The notes under the pieces: generated by a model
What the model was told of the DNA's origin: nothing
The model's input: only the letters and a program-made list of their open reading frames with translations
Databases searched by the model: none
Origin: Distichodus sexfasciatus
Lineage: Eukaryota; Chordata; Actinopteri; Characiformes; Distichodontidae
Direction: 5' to 3'
NCBI GenBank assembly: GCA_032718565.1
Contig: JAVGVS010000002.1
Coordinates: 10,829,774 to 10,893,773 of the forward strand
Length of the DNA stretch: 64,000 nt
Shown here: piece after piece, positions 31,581-41,799 of the stretch
How the letters are laid out: every line of letters begins with the position of its first letter
How positions within the stretch are numbered: the first letter of the stretch is position 1
Translations under genes and position numbers: made by a program

Positions 31581-31885
31581 TGAATGGCATTTTAACACTG
31601 CTTCTCTCTAAGTGCTGAAGTCACATCTTTGTTTGAAATGTTTTTCGTACATGTCAGAGCTCCATTCTAGGTGTTTTTTTTAAATAAGCATATTTCTGTC
31701 ATATGACGGAATCTGTTTGCGAAGGCGTTTCTTTCCTGTATTCATCATGGTGTGCTGATTTTCACTGACAAGCCATCACACCGCTTCATTTGCAGAACTC
31801 AAATGTTAAATGTCAAATACAGTTATATTAATAGTGGGATTAAAGGCATTTCTTTTTGACAGCTTCTTCCAATGCTAATGATAAT
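31581..31885. other. Single-copy block, enhancer-like
   Basis: ACTGACAAGCCATCACACCG and GAACTCAAATGTTAAATGTC lie in sequence without repeat signatures. Weak candidate for conserved non-coding DNA. Confidence 0.22.
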
Positions 31886-32312
31886 AGACAGGACTGGGCA
31901 TTTAATCCAAAAATACTGAGCACCGAGCAGTTGGTACCGTAACGGTTAAGGTGTTTGCCGCTTGAACGGAAGGTCGACGGTTCAAATCCCAGACCGCAAA
32001 AGCTACCAATGAGGTACTCATGAGCGAGGTCCCGTCCCCAAGCACTGCTCCCCGGGTGCTGCCCATGTCAGCTGCCCACTGCTGCTTCACGGATGGGTCA
32101 AATGCAGAGGTCACATTTGGTTGTGGTGCACTGTGTGCTGTGCTGTGGTCAGTTCACAAATAATCACTCACTTTGACTTAAAAACACTTTTGTAGCACTT
32201 TCCCCAGTGTATGAGTGCTGTCCCCTTTAAAACATATTACGGCATCAAGTAAGCAAAAAAATATTCAGCAGATTATTCAACGGCAAAATAACATTTAGTT
32301 GCAGCCCCAAAT
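31886..32312 (+). mobile_element. hAT-F relic interrupted by a SINE
   Basis: The left end GGACTGGGCATTTAATCC and right part CAGATTATTCAACGGCAAAA to GTTGCAGCCCC belong to a hAT group also seen at 36178 and 40374 (TTTCCCCAGTGT-TGTCC then CCTTTAA-ACATA). SINE-1 copy 11 lies between. Confidence 0.55.
31927..32176 (+). mobile_element. SINE-1 copy 11, full length
   Basis: The best full copy: GCAGTTGGTACCGTAACGG head, GGTTCAAATCCC B box at about 31980, GGTACTCATGAGCGAGGTCC, tail to AATAATCACTCACTTTG. It can serve as family reference. Confidence 0.93.
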
Positions 32313-32421
32313 ATGACTGATGTCAAATCAAATTCAATATTTCAGCAGTGGTTGTAAAAAGTTGTTTAGCTTTGATTCTGTATTTTTTATTATCCATTTC
32401 CTCTTTCTCTCCCTCTACCTT

Positions 32422-32458
<37 letters not shown>

Positions 32459-33468
32459 GCATCCATCCTGTACTTTTGCACTTGTTCATTAATAGACTTG
32501 CTCACACAGCTGTGAAGTGTTTCCTTGCGTGGACGGTGGAGTGCGTGCGTTTGTGCGTGTGTGTGTTCGTGTATTTAGGGGGTCGTCCATATCTGGCTGT
32601 ACTCTAAAAGATGGGAAAAACTAGCATTTTCCCATTTTTCATAGCTTTGTGGGGACATTTTATTTATTAGTTAAGACTGGTCCCCGTAATGAAAAATGAT
32701 TTTATGTTTTATTTTAAATGCTAAAACTAAAAACTGCTTTTGGCTACGGAGTTTAACGTTAGACTGGAGTGCAGATGTACATCTAGACAGCTACATCTAT
32801 ACCTAGCTCATTAGGGGGTCGCTAGAAGTGCCTTATTCAGTAATACATGTATGTGTGTGTGTGTGCGTGTGTGTGTGTTTGGAGTGCTGCTGGGTCTCTC
32901 TGCACGCTCCCACCTCTGAGCTAATGGAGGTGCTTGGGGCTGCGGAAAAAAGCTCTCCACAGTGCTAATGGGACACGTGTTCCCCTGCATCCCCTCCACT
33001 GCTGTTAGGCCCAACCGCACTTTAGTCAAGAGACAAAAAGGGAAGGTCGGAGAAGAGAGAGCGAGAGCGGATGGAGAGAGTGAGAACGAGACGCTTAAAG
33101 GCTTAGCAGAAAGCTCGGGATCAACCCACGAAGACACAGAGACATGTTTAGAAAAATGTGAGTGACTGCAGAATTTTGGCTTGAATCTGTATTTTGGGGT
33201 TGGTTCATATTTCACACGACGTCCCAACAAAACAAAATTGTTCCTTTCCGGGGTTCTCCACAACAGCAGGGGGCGCAAAGCCCTTCTGAGGCAGTACCGC
33301 TCACGATAAAGGCCATTGCTTTAATAATGTTGATGCAGCGATTTCCTTTGATGAGTTTGCTTTCGTTTAGAAATTCTTAATCATCTGCAATATAGATGTG
33401 GAGATAGATATATATATATATGTATATAAAAGGATGTCCACACACCAACACGGCAAGTCTTCCCTTAA
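32313..33468. repeat. Single-copy sequence with TG microsatellites
   Basis: (TG)n at about 32426-32458 and 32850-32879. GTGGGGACATTTTATTTATT at 32650 recalls a GTGGGGACATTTGGTCCCC fish repeat. Apart from these, nothing recognised. Confidence 0.6.
33402..33428. repeat. TA microsatellite
   Basis: Short (TA)n inside ATAGATATATATATATATGT. Confidence 0.9.
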
Positions 33469-33720
33469 TACAGTGGTTATCAAACTTTTTCTGTCATTTC
33501 CCACTCCAAATGAAGGGGACTTTTCGAGCCCCACCTCTCCCATATTCACACAACAAAATGGTAATGAAAAATGTTTAGTTTAAATTCATCACATTTATTG
33601 AAGTAACATCAACATGTATCTCAAAATCAGTAACATTAACATATCACAATATTTTACAACCGACGTGGAGAAACAGGCTTTAATCTCGTCCGTACTTCCA
33701 GTTTAAAAACGCTACCCTTG
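33469..33720. mobile_element. Possible hAT-Charlie-like left end
   Basis: CAGTGGTTATCAAACTTTTT is the classic terminus of hAT elements of the CAGTGGTTCTCAAAC group. The matching right end was not found. Confidence 0.4.
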
Positions 33721-33929
33721 AATTCTCTGGTCCTGCTCACTCTGTGTGTCTCTTGCTTGTTTGCGTGAGCGACTGTGCGACTTCGTGTGTATGTGTGTGT
33801 GTGTAAATAACCACCCAACTATATTTACTACATTTCCTTCCGGTTTTGTGCACAGAATAACAGAACCAGTGCTGTTGTTCTTCAGAACCACGTCGTCCGC
33901 TTCAATTTCCAATTAATGTCTCTAAAATG

Positions 33930-34540
33930 GTGTGGATATTCATCTCTCTCTCTGCACGCTCGCTCCCAGAACAAAATGTCTGCACGCTAGGAGAGTGTTC
34001 TGGAAGGGTGCGGGAGTGAGCGGTCTGCTCTGAGAGGACAGTGTTGGATTCTCGGGTTTGAGAATGATGAAGAGCCAGTGATGAGGCGACGAGTTGTCTT
34101 TTAAAAGTTTTATTACAGGAAAGAGTAACGATGTTCTTACAAGACCGGTCAGTGTTTCTCTCTCTGTGTCGAAGCTCGTTCTGATTCTAACACCCAAGAT
34201 GTGTCTTTTTATCTCACTCTCTCTGCCCAAGGTCCCTTTCCGGAGCCTGGTAGTCTGGGTGACGGGCCTGTTATCAGGATGTTATAAGACTAGGGCCTTT
34301 TGTTGTAAGAAAGTCGTTTACTCAATAGAAAAGGAAAAGTTATAGGGAAGGGCCCATAAAAGGGGTCATGGGGACTAGGAAGGGGTCATAGGATCTAGGA
34401 AGGGATCATGGGATCTAGGGTGGCAAAAGGTGTCAGGGGGAACTAAGGATAACTAAAAGGGTGGGGGAGCGGAGCGGGCAGAGGAGCAGGAGATAAGAAG
34501 AGTCATCCTGACCCGACGCATTCCAAGGATACACAGCTGC
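33930..34540 (-). mobile_element. LTR-like block
   Basis: On the minus strand, GAGTGAGATAAAAAGAC (TATA-like, about 34207-34215) precedes CTGTAATAAAACTTTT (AATAAA, about 34108) by roughly 100 bp. That is the usual spacing across R of an LTR. Upstream on the minus strand lies a 3 x 20-bp tandem repeat, as seen in U3 enhancers. The TG/CA ends and target duplication are not defined. A host promoter is an alternative. Confidence 0.35.
34361..34420. repeat. 3 x 20-bp tandem repeat
   Basis: AGGGGTCATGGGGACTAGGA, AGGGGTCATAGGATCTAGGA and AGGGATCATGGGATCTAGGG follow one another without spacers inside the LTR-like block. Confidence 0.95.
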
Positions 34541-34636
34541 ACACAGAATGCTTTTGGAACAGGGATGAAACGCGAAAGTGACGTACATGCAGTGTGTTTA
34601 ACGTTGACGTGAGGATTTGTACTCGATATCCACGAT

Positions 34637-35233
34637 ATGTGACCCTCCACGGCAAACCCGGTCGCTTGTCGCAACGGAGGTTTCCGAGAAAAACGACCGT
34701 TTATGTTGCGTGGGGTAAAATTTTGGATTTTTTGTTTTTAGTGTTTTAAAAAACAGTGGAAGGTCTATACTGTACTGTTGTGGATAAATTTCGCTGAAAA
34801 ACTTTCCATCCTAAAAACGTGACTTTCTTGAGGTGAGGAATTCAATTCCAGCAAAATGTTAAAAGTTTCGGTTTTGACCGCTCTACTTCAATATTTACGC
34901 TAAATCCACTGGTTGACTAGCGTGAAGATATTTCTCCGGAATCCATCTTCGTCTCCCGAGTTCAGTTAACCTAACGCAGGTAGGCTATCCATGTGGCTGT
35001 GAATGCAGCGTAGGCTACCGTAAATACAAACGTAGCCGCGACCGCACCAAGCGTCTGTGAGTGCTACGTCGATAGTCAACTTCAAAGGCAGATTTCTCCG
35101 GTTCTCACTTGGCGTGACAGGAGAAACCCGACTCCTTTGAATGTTGATATCTCAGTCATATGTCGTCCGATTCATTCGATATAGGTATATTGAAAATTTG
35201 CGACAAGCGACTGGTTTTGCCGTGGAGGGTCAC
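34637..35233 (-). mobile_element. TIR-B copy 2
   Basis: Reverse-oriented copy of the element at 5051. Ends are ATGTGACCCTCCACGGCAAA and GGTTTTGCCGTGGAGGGTCAC. It is about 30 bp shorter and has point changes throughout. Confidence 0.92.
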
Positions 35234-35738
35234 GAATAGACATTTCCCACATCACACGTGGAACAAGCAGAGGTACATCAGGTATATTCCATATATCGCC
35301 CTACTGGGAACATTAACACATTAACATGCACGATAAACATTAATGCAAATTAATGTTTACTTTTTTAATTATGATTCAGTTTTCCTTGTCTATATTTAGA
35401 ACTTTCTTATTGAAATTGTGACAAGTTGATCAGCATTCTTACACCTGCCAGATTATGGGAGAGGTGTATTTTAATAGTTTTACCGCATATATAATGCATA
35501 CGTTTTTCTTTGTCTTCTACATGTAAATTAATTATCGTACTGCTGTTATTTTTTCCTTGTGTATCTTTACAATTTTCAGTTTTTCTTTATAAAATTTTTG
35601 TATTTTGATTTTTGTTCTTATACATGTGACCTACTTGTGAGTCTGTACTGTTCCAGTACAGACCCGTAATCGTGTTATTCGGTGTGACAGTGTGTAGTCA
35701 ATGAGGATTTAACCTGCCCACACCCTGCCTCTAACCAT
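35234..35738. other. Unassigned AT-rich sequence
   Basis: Poly-T/AT-rich, no repeat match or exon. Confidence 0.3.
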
Positions 35739-35777
<39 letters not shown>

Positions 35778-35798
35778 GTGTGTGTGTGTGTGCCTGCG
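35739..35798. repeat. TG microsatellite
   Basis: (TG)n of about 56 bp with two interruptions. Confidence 0.95.
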
Positions 35799-36177
35799 TG
35801 CGTGAATTCAGGCCTCTGCCTCTTCAGCCCCAGCTCTTTCACCGGTGCCGATCTCCCCGTATTCCCACCGTTTCTCCCCTCGCCACCCTCTTCACAGCGT
35901 TTTTCTCGTTTTCCTTGACGCCGCTCCCCCGAGCGTCGTGTGGGAGGCGGATTTGCGGCGCGTCCCGGCGGCGTTCGTTCTGCGCGGAAAACTCGCGCTC
36001 CGGCGTTAGCACAAACGCACTCCCACAGAATTAACACGGCTCAAAGGACCTGTGGGACTGCCTATAATGTGGCTTTGCTCAATGTGGTTGGAACGGGATT
36101 GTGGCATTCGTACAAAACGTTGAAAACGCAGCTTGTGGTGGGGAGATACCCCGTCTCTAGCAATGTGTGTAAGGGCG
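35799..36177. other. GC-rich single-copy sequence
   Basis: Moderately CpG-rich to about 36020, then ordinary. No exon recognised. Confidence 0.25.
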
Positions 36178-36400
36178 TAGGACTGGGCGAATAATCGGAA
36201 ATTAATCGTAATCAAAATCCAGAACCTCTTATCAATGTTGGTGATCTTGATTATTTTGAAAATTCTGTTAAAACTTTCCCCAGTGTGCGTTCATGTCCCG
36301 TCCCTTTAAGGACATACTACCGTGTGTGCTTATTTTACAATAATGCATTAAAGGTATTAGTTTTAGGCTATTAAATGGTCAAGTTTGGATAGTTTTCTCA
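36178..36400 (+). mobile_element. hAT-F relic
   Basis: GACTGGGCGAATAATCGGAA, then GATTATTTTGAAAATTCTG, TTTCCCCAGTGTGCGTTC and CCTTTAAGGACATACTACCG. It shares these with 32170-32310 and 40374. The right end is not visible. Confidence 0.55.
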
Positions 36401-37225
36401 GTTATTTCTGCACAATTTCTGATTATTTCTACACGTATTTCCCCCGTTTTGAGTATGATTGTGTCTGTGTTTGCACTTTCCACCAGAAGCTCTTTTGAAG
36501 ACCGACTCAGCCTTGCTTACAAAGAGGCCCCTAAGCTCCTGCTTTTTGGCTCAGTGTCTTTGTCTGCCAAGTTTATCAGTTGGGAAACTGTCCATGAAGT
36601 CTGTTGGCCTCCTCCCTTTCTCTCGGCCGCCGGAGTCCGAGCAGGAGTAATGAGTTTGCTGCCAGGCTCTTGCGTGGAGAGATAAGGGCCGAGCTTTGTT
36701 CCTCTTGGCCAGACGTGTCCTGAGTAACCCCCCCCCACCCCTTCCATCTCTTACCCCACTCCAGCCTCGGGGGGTGGGACCAGATCGCTTCTCTCCAGCA
36801 CCGCACTCATCAGAGGCCGAAATTACCGGCAGGGCTTCAGGTGCTCCTCCATCTGCGCCGGACAGGATGGAGGGAAGAGGGAGGGGGAGTGTATCTTCTG
36901 CGGGTGACCTCCACCAGGACGGGGACACGTCTCAAAAGTAAGGGACATTTGTGGAGGTCTGCTAAGGGGACGCAGCTGCTGAGTGGAGAGGGCTCGTGGT
37001 GGGAATTCAGGCCGCTCTGTGTTTTTTGGGATAAAGCAGAATTAACCTCTAATCAAGCGCCGGTCTGCCGGCTGACAGGAAGTCGTTCTGTTTCTCTGGA
37101 ATATGGATATTTGTTATATTTTTGTTGTTACAGCCTTTGCTTAGTGCATATCCATGACTGAGCCCGATATTTGCTGCTGTGTGTGCGGACGTGGCTGGTG
37201 ATGAGTTTGGACACAATCCATAAAA
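36401..37225. promoter_or_regulatory. Single-copy GC-leaning region, candidate regulatory
   Basis: Bases 36480-37100 have no repeat signatures and contain GAGAGATAAGGGCCG (GATA-like) and CTTACAAAGAGGCC. Overlapping frames on both strands reach 125 codons, but none has a domain. Confidence 0.25.
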
Positions 37226-37239
37226 CCCCGAGAAAGTCT

Positions 37240-37548
37240 CTGTCAAAAATTTTAATTTTACAAACGCCAAGTTCAGCAAAAACTCTCCTCTCTCCTCTTC
37301 TCCTTCTCAGAGCTTCACGCTGCGCTCGTGTGTGAGTGTGGTGTGAGTGACAACAAGGCTTCAGCTTGTTCACTTCACTACTCGTGTGACGTACAGCCAA
37401 TCAGAGACTGTTGTGGAGCCACAGTAGCGCACCTTACTTAATTTATAAATTTTTTGATGGTCAAAATTAAACACTGATACCGATAATCTGCGAAATGCCT
37501 AATATCGCCCACCGATAATCTGCCTGGACAATAATCGGTCGACCCTTA
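37240..37548 (+). mobile_element. hAT-A copy, left end truncated
   Basis: From AATTTTACAAACGCCAAGTT to ATAATCGGTCGACCCTTA. The GC box is deleted in this copy, but AGCCAATCAGAGACTG remains. Confidence 0.85.
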
Positions 37549-37558
37549 ATCCATATAC

Positions 37559-37681
37559 AGTGGTACCTCGGTTCTCAAACCGCTTAGACTGCAAACATTT
37601 TGGAGTCCATCATTTTTTTTGGGGGGGTGGGGTGGGGGCGCGCACAAATAAAATTTTGGAAGACGAACCGAGCACCACACT
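37559..37681. mobile_element. 123-bp inverted-repeat mini-element
   Basis: CAGTGGTACCTCGGTTCTC at the left and GACGAACCGAGCACCACACTG at the right are imperfect inverted ends of the fish CAGTGGTACCTCGG group, around a G-rich centre. Confidence 0.6.
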
Positions 37682-37802
37682 GTGTTATATATACGGGAAA
37701 TTCCAAAAGTGCAATATTTCGAGCCAAGTCAAATAATTTGTCACTCAAACTGAATTTTCAATCATAAAAGTCAGAATTCAACCCTTTATTTTGTACTTCG
37801 GG

Positions 37803-37851
37803 GGCAGTTGGTGGCGTAACAGTAGGGTGTTCGCCCCGTGATCAGAAGGTC
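37803..37851 (+). mobile_element. SINE-1 head fragment
   Basis: GGCAGTTGGTGGCGTAACAG then GTGTTCGCCCCGTGATCAGA, ending abruptly before the B box. Bases 37852-38059 after it are unassigned. Confidence 0.85.
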
Positions 37852-38059
37852 ACATAACAAAACGTCTTATTACTTGTCAAAAACAACACACATTCAACAT
37901 CCTAAACTTTGCTGCTACACAACAAAGAATGATATCCGAACAAACAGCCTAACATACTAACCGTTGGTGTATTTTTGGGGACCGGGAATTTATAATAAAA
38001 TTATCATCAATCATTATCATTCATGAATAAAGAATAATCACTACATAATAAATATGTAT

Positions 38060-38433
38060 TAGGGGTGTGCAAAACCTGCCAAATCAAATCTAATCGCAAT
38101 TCTTTCTATTCAGAATCGATTCATGCATTCCAAAATATCAATTCATATTTTTCAACTAACGTAATGGCACTAATTTACGTTTTCCCCAATGCGAGTTCAG
38201 CTCGGTATTCCTGCAGAGGGTGCAATGTGGAAATCTGCCCAGTCAGTATGCGCACATATGCATTACATTTAGCAAACTACATTTGACTCAGTGTGATGTT
38301 TTTGTTGATCTGCCACAGTCAAATGGGAAAAGTATCTCAAAACAGCAGCCTGGAAACAAATTAATCTATGTATTGAATGGTAAATTGTTTATGAATCGTG
38401 AATCAATTTTGAATTGAATCGTAGGATTTTGCA
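38060..38433. mobile_element. hAT-L relic
   Basis: The left end TTAGGGGTGTGCAAAACC and a right part with GAATCGTGAATCAATTTTG and GGATTTTGCA resemble hAT elements with AATCGATTC-type inner words. The right terminus is eroded. Confidence 0.55.
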
Positions 38434-39366
38434 AAGAAATAAGATGTTCAGCCAGTAAAATGCATCACCGCATGAATCACCTCTTGCTCACTGGTTTAAA
38501 GACAATAATCCCAAAATCCCAGAATTCCAAAAATCCATTGTAAGCAATGACTACATATAAAAACAAAACACCAGCAAAGACCAAAGCCGTCTGTCTTTGT
38601 GTTTTGAGCTGCTGCACTCCCTCCTACGGAGAGGGACTCGCGCTTCTCCCCCAGCATTTTACTGACTGTTTACGTGTTTGGGCCTTTCGTCCGCGTTTCC
38701 GATTTCGTGGTGTTGCGTGAGCCGGCGTCGACTCGGCGCCAGGCGGCAACTTGGGATCCACATTACGCAATGTGACGTGGCGTGAGCCAGCTTCGTCGTT
38801 CCGCAGCAGCTGTGGGCTCGGTGCTAACGCTGTGACGAATCGCCGCTCAGGAGGAAGAGAAATGATGTGTGAAAGCCTCGCTGCAGGTCACACAAGCACT
38901 TAAGGCCTCACTTTCCCGCCTGGGTCGGGTTACACGGTTAAGGAGAGCTACTGCTGCTAGCCAGACAGGCCTCAGTAGCTGCTTCTAGAGAAACCATGAC
39001 CTACTGGTTCAGGAAATTTGGAGGGACCTCTACCCATGTGCTTCAGTTTGGCTAATGGAGGTAGCTCACTACAAGTAGGAGTGCTTGTATTTTTGATATA
39101 GCGATGTTCTTGGCATAACGCTACATAGTAGTCAGCTTTTAAAGCTGCAGCATTTTAAAAGAAGAAATAAAAGTTACATTGTTCCAGACAATACTGTTAT
39201 TTTTCCTCTCTTTACAAAGGTGTTTTCAACTACCATGTGTTTCCAATTGGTGTTGAAGTGGCAGAAGTGGCGTTTGATAGGCTACCGTGCCCATGCAGCA
39301 GGAGCTCATGCATCACTGCGCACTCAGGGTCGACTAAGGTACTAAGGGTACTAGGGTCGCAAGTAC
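38434..39366. other. Single-copy interval, partly GC-rich
   Basis: Bases 38590-38990 are GC-leaning, with ACAAGCACTTAAGGCCTC (NKX-like) and GGGTTACACGGTTAAGG. Near 39340 a small tandem of GTACTAAGGGT-type words precedes hAT-A. No exon. Confidence 0.25.
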
Positions 39367-39752
39367 TAAGGGTCGACCAATTATCGGCCGGGCTGATTTT
39401 AGGCATTTTGTCGATTATCGGTATCTGTGTTTAATTTTGATCATCACTGATATTATGTAATTACAATTACACTGCCGTCTCTTCTCTCTGTGCTGTTTGC
39501 TCTCGACTTGCTTCCTCATTTAATGTCCCGCCCACAACAGTCTCTGATTGGCTGTATGTCACAAGAGTAGGTAGCCAATCAGCACTAAAGCCTTGTTGTC
39601 TCTCACACACAAGCGCACATTTTTTTAAATGAAATTTTTTTACAGATTTTCTTGGTTTTTTTTTCATATCGGCTCCAAATATCAGTTAACCATTAACTAC
39701 TGATAATCGGTATCGATATCGGCTCTTAAAAATCAATATCGGTTGACCTCTA
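39367..39752 (-). mobile_element. hAT-A copy
   Basis: Starts TAAGGGTCGACCAATTATCG and ends ATATCGGTTGACCTCTA. The cassette is well preserved (ATTTAATGTCCCGCCCAC, CTGATTGGCTG, GTAGCCAATCAGC). The flanking 8 bp (GCAAGTAC / ATAAACAC) no longer match well. Confidence 0.9.
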
Positions 39753-40373
39753 ATAAACACTATATTAAAACAGTAGACTGATAAATTACGACTCGTCCAA
39801 TTCTCAGTCATGATGCCGAACACCAGAGCCGTTTTTTCCACTACAGCATTTTCTCGTGCTACTAAATGCAACAAAATCGGCAGCATGGAGCATGAGTTTT
39901 GATAGAAAATGTGGACTAAATGCTACCCTAATCCAGAGGTTTGTCAAGGTTTCAGCTGTAAGGTGTGTACGCTTGAGATTCTTTAAAGAAAAACTACTTT
40001 TTAATGCCTCGACTTCCGCTTTAATTCCTTACGTGCCTGACTCCGACTTTCCTTTTTTCTGTCACCGATTGTTGGATTTGTGCTGCGCTCTGATGTGCTT
40101 ATTTAACGCTACATGTGAAAAGCAATTAACTTCAGCGAGCCTGAGGCGCCCGGCTTTGGACAGCTCCCTCCCAGCCTCTGATCTCGTTCACAGCAGATCA
40201 CAGATTTGTCTTCCCCACGCCCGTCCCCTGAGTCACTCCGGCGCCCGCTTCTGTTTCGCGGCCCGTTGTGCTGCCGTTCTGACGAACCTCTGGGTTTTAG
40301 AAACGAAGTCGAGGGCGGACCGAGCCGCCAGGCCGTCACGTTCAAGTCAAGCACGACTGCCTGTAAGGCTGAG
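39753..40373. promoter_or_regulatory. Candidate conserved non-coding block
   Basis: Bases 39900-40350 are single-copy. CTGTCACCGATTGTTGGA (SOX-like) and AAAGCAATTAACTTCAGC lie close together. A 174-codon open stretch on plus (39856-40380) has no domain and no start or splice support. Confidence 0.3.
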
Positions 40374-40640
40374 CAATTAATCGAAAATGAACGGTCAGAA
40401 TCTCTGATTGGCGTAATTTCACCCAGGATGATTATTCTAATTATTAAAAAATTTATCATGGGACTTTAAAAACAAGGTATTCTGTCCCATGGGTTTGTTC
40501 ATACAGTGTCCCTTTAAAAACATACTACCGTGTGTGTGTGTCACGTGACCACGCTGCGTTCAGCCTCCCACTACATCTGTGTGTTTTCTTCAGTTATTTT
40601 AAAACCACAAAGACCTTCCAGTAGGAGAAAATATTGTTGT
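40374..40640 (+). mobile_element. hAT-F relic
   Basis: AAGGCTGAGCAATTAATCGA, GATGATTATTCTAATTATTA, then GTCCCTTTAAAAACATACTA as in the copies at 31886 and 36178. Confidence 0.5.
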
Positions 40641-41138
40641 TGAGCAAATTTACAGTACGAACGGGTGAACTATGAGTGCGCAAAAACACAAACAACCATA
40701 AATCATAACCAAGGTAAACTGCTCAGTTAATTGAACCCTAACCATCAAACTGTTACAGGTCTGGACCACGCAGACCCAGCTTTATGAAGACCCTTATTAA
40801 CCCAAGCTCTGAAATTTTACTCAAATATCTGGTCACCCCCATGGCAAAGTGTTCTGCCAGGGCAGAAGGACATATTGTTCTAATCTCCTGTAGTGATGCA
40901 CTAACCCTGTTTCACCTCTCAACTCTGACTTTGCCTTCTGTTTTTGCTCGCTGATCTTCTGCCGTTTGACCCTGGTTTTGACCCGGTTAATGCTTGGCAT
41001 TTCAGATTTCTTGAACATTGCTCGTCTGCCCATTTGCCTTTTCCTGGCTCTGTTTTTATCCCGTTTGACCACAAGTCACTACAGCGAAAAAGCAGCGTTT
41101 TCCACAGCGTAAAATCGACATAAAACGCGCCTGTCTGT
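40641..41138. other. Unassigned; LTR-like texture in part
   Basis: CT/TTTGAC-rich phrases at 40900-41070 recall the 3' part of fish Gypsy-type LTRs, but no TG/CA ends, TATA or AATAAA are seen. Otherwise unassigned. Confidence 0.2.
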
Positions 41139-41799
41139 TAGGGCGCTGCAAAAACCAGTATTTTTAACGAATAAAATAGTGTAAAAACAGATGTTTTACT
41201 GTCAGTTACCTAAAAATATAGACAAATTGTGGCACCTTTGGCGTTCCATGTTAGCGTGTTAGCGTTTGAGTCCGTGTGAAGGCAGAGTTGAGTGCGTGCT
41301 AGGGGTGTGAAATTAATCGCATAACCGATGCATCGCGATGCAGACATGGCAGATCACAATCGATTATAAGAGAGGTTTTCAAACTGCGACCCGCTGCCCC
41401 CTAGTGGTCCGCGGCAGCATTGCAGGTGGTCCGTGACATTCAATCCACTTTCACTACTGAAATCACTTTTTTCATTTTTCAAAACATTTCCATGATTTGG
41501 GCATCTTTATGAATAATGAAATTAATATCTAAAAAATAATACCAAAAATACTCCCCAATTAATAATACAGGAAATTGATGGCACGCATCGTGATGCATCA
41601 AGATATCGTATCGAAACAAAACTTTGACCTAATAATCGGAGTCGATTGGAATTGTGAGACCAGTGAAGGTTCACACCTCTAGTGCGTACTGATAGGAGGT
41701 TTTACTGGTGAAAGTTCCACTCGATTGACGGAAAATGTAGAATATTGTGATATATATCATTATCGTGGTATGAGATTTTGGTCAAATTGCACAGCCCTA
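41139..41799. mobile_element. hAT outer element hosting hAT-M
   Basis: The left end TAGGGCGCTGCAAAAACCAG and right end GGTCAAATTGCACAGCCCTA are imperfect inverted repeats. ATATTGTGATATATATCATT lies just inside the right end. hAT-M occupies its middle. The outer target duplication is not evident. Confidence 0.55.
41300..41681. mobile_element. hAT-M nested element with TSD
   Basis: TAGGGGTGTGAAATTAATCG and AGTGAAGGTTCACACCTCTA are its ends. It is flanked by GTGCGTGC (41292-41299) and GTGCGTAC (41682-41689), 7 of 8 matching. Inner GATGCATCGCGATGCAG and CATCGTGATGCATCAAG are complementary. Confidence 0.9.

Noticed and set aside
31004..31611. Long Ser/Leu/Phe-rich open frames on plus and Arg/Glu/Lys frames on minus
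   Set aside because: They are the translation of a CT/TTTC simple repeat, with no unique coding sequence.
32811..33278. 155-codon minus-strand frame
   Set aside because: Part is translation of a TG microsatellite. The remainder has no motif and no splice boundaries.
39856..40380. 174-codon plus-strand frame
   Set aside because: Composition is not protein-like, with no recognisable domain. It ends inside the hAT-F relic.
40833..41072. Lysine/arginine-rich minus frame as a small basic protein
   Set aside because: It mirrors a pyrimidine-rich plus strand resembling LTR debris, with no conserved motif.
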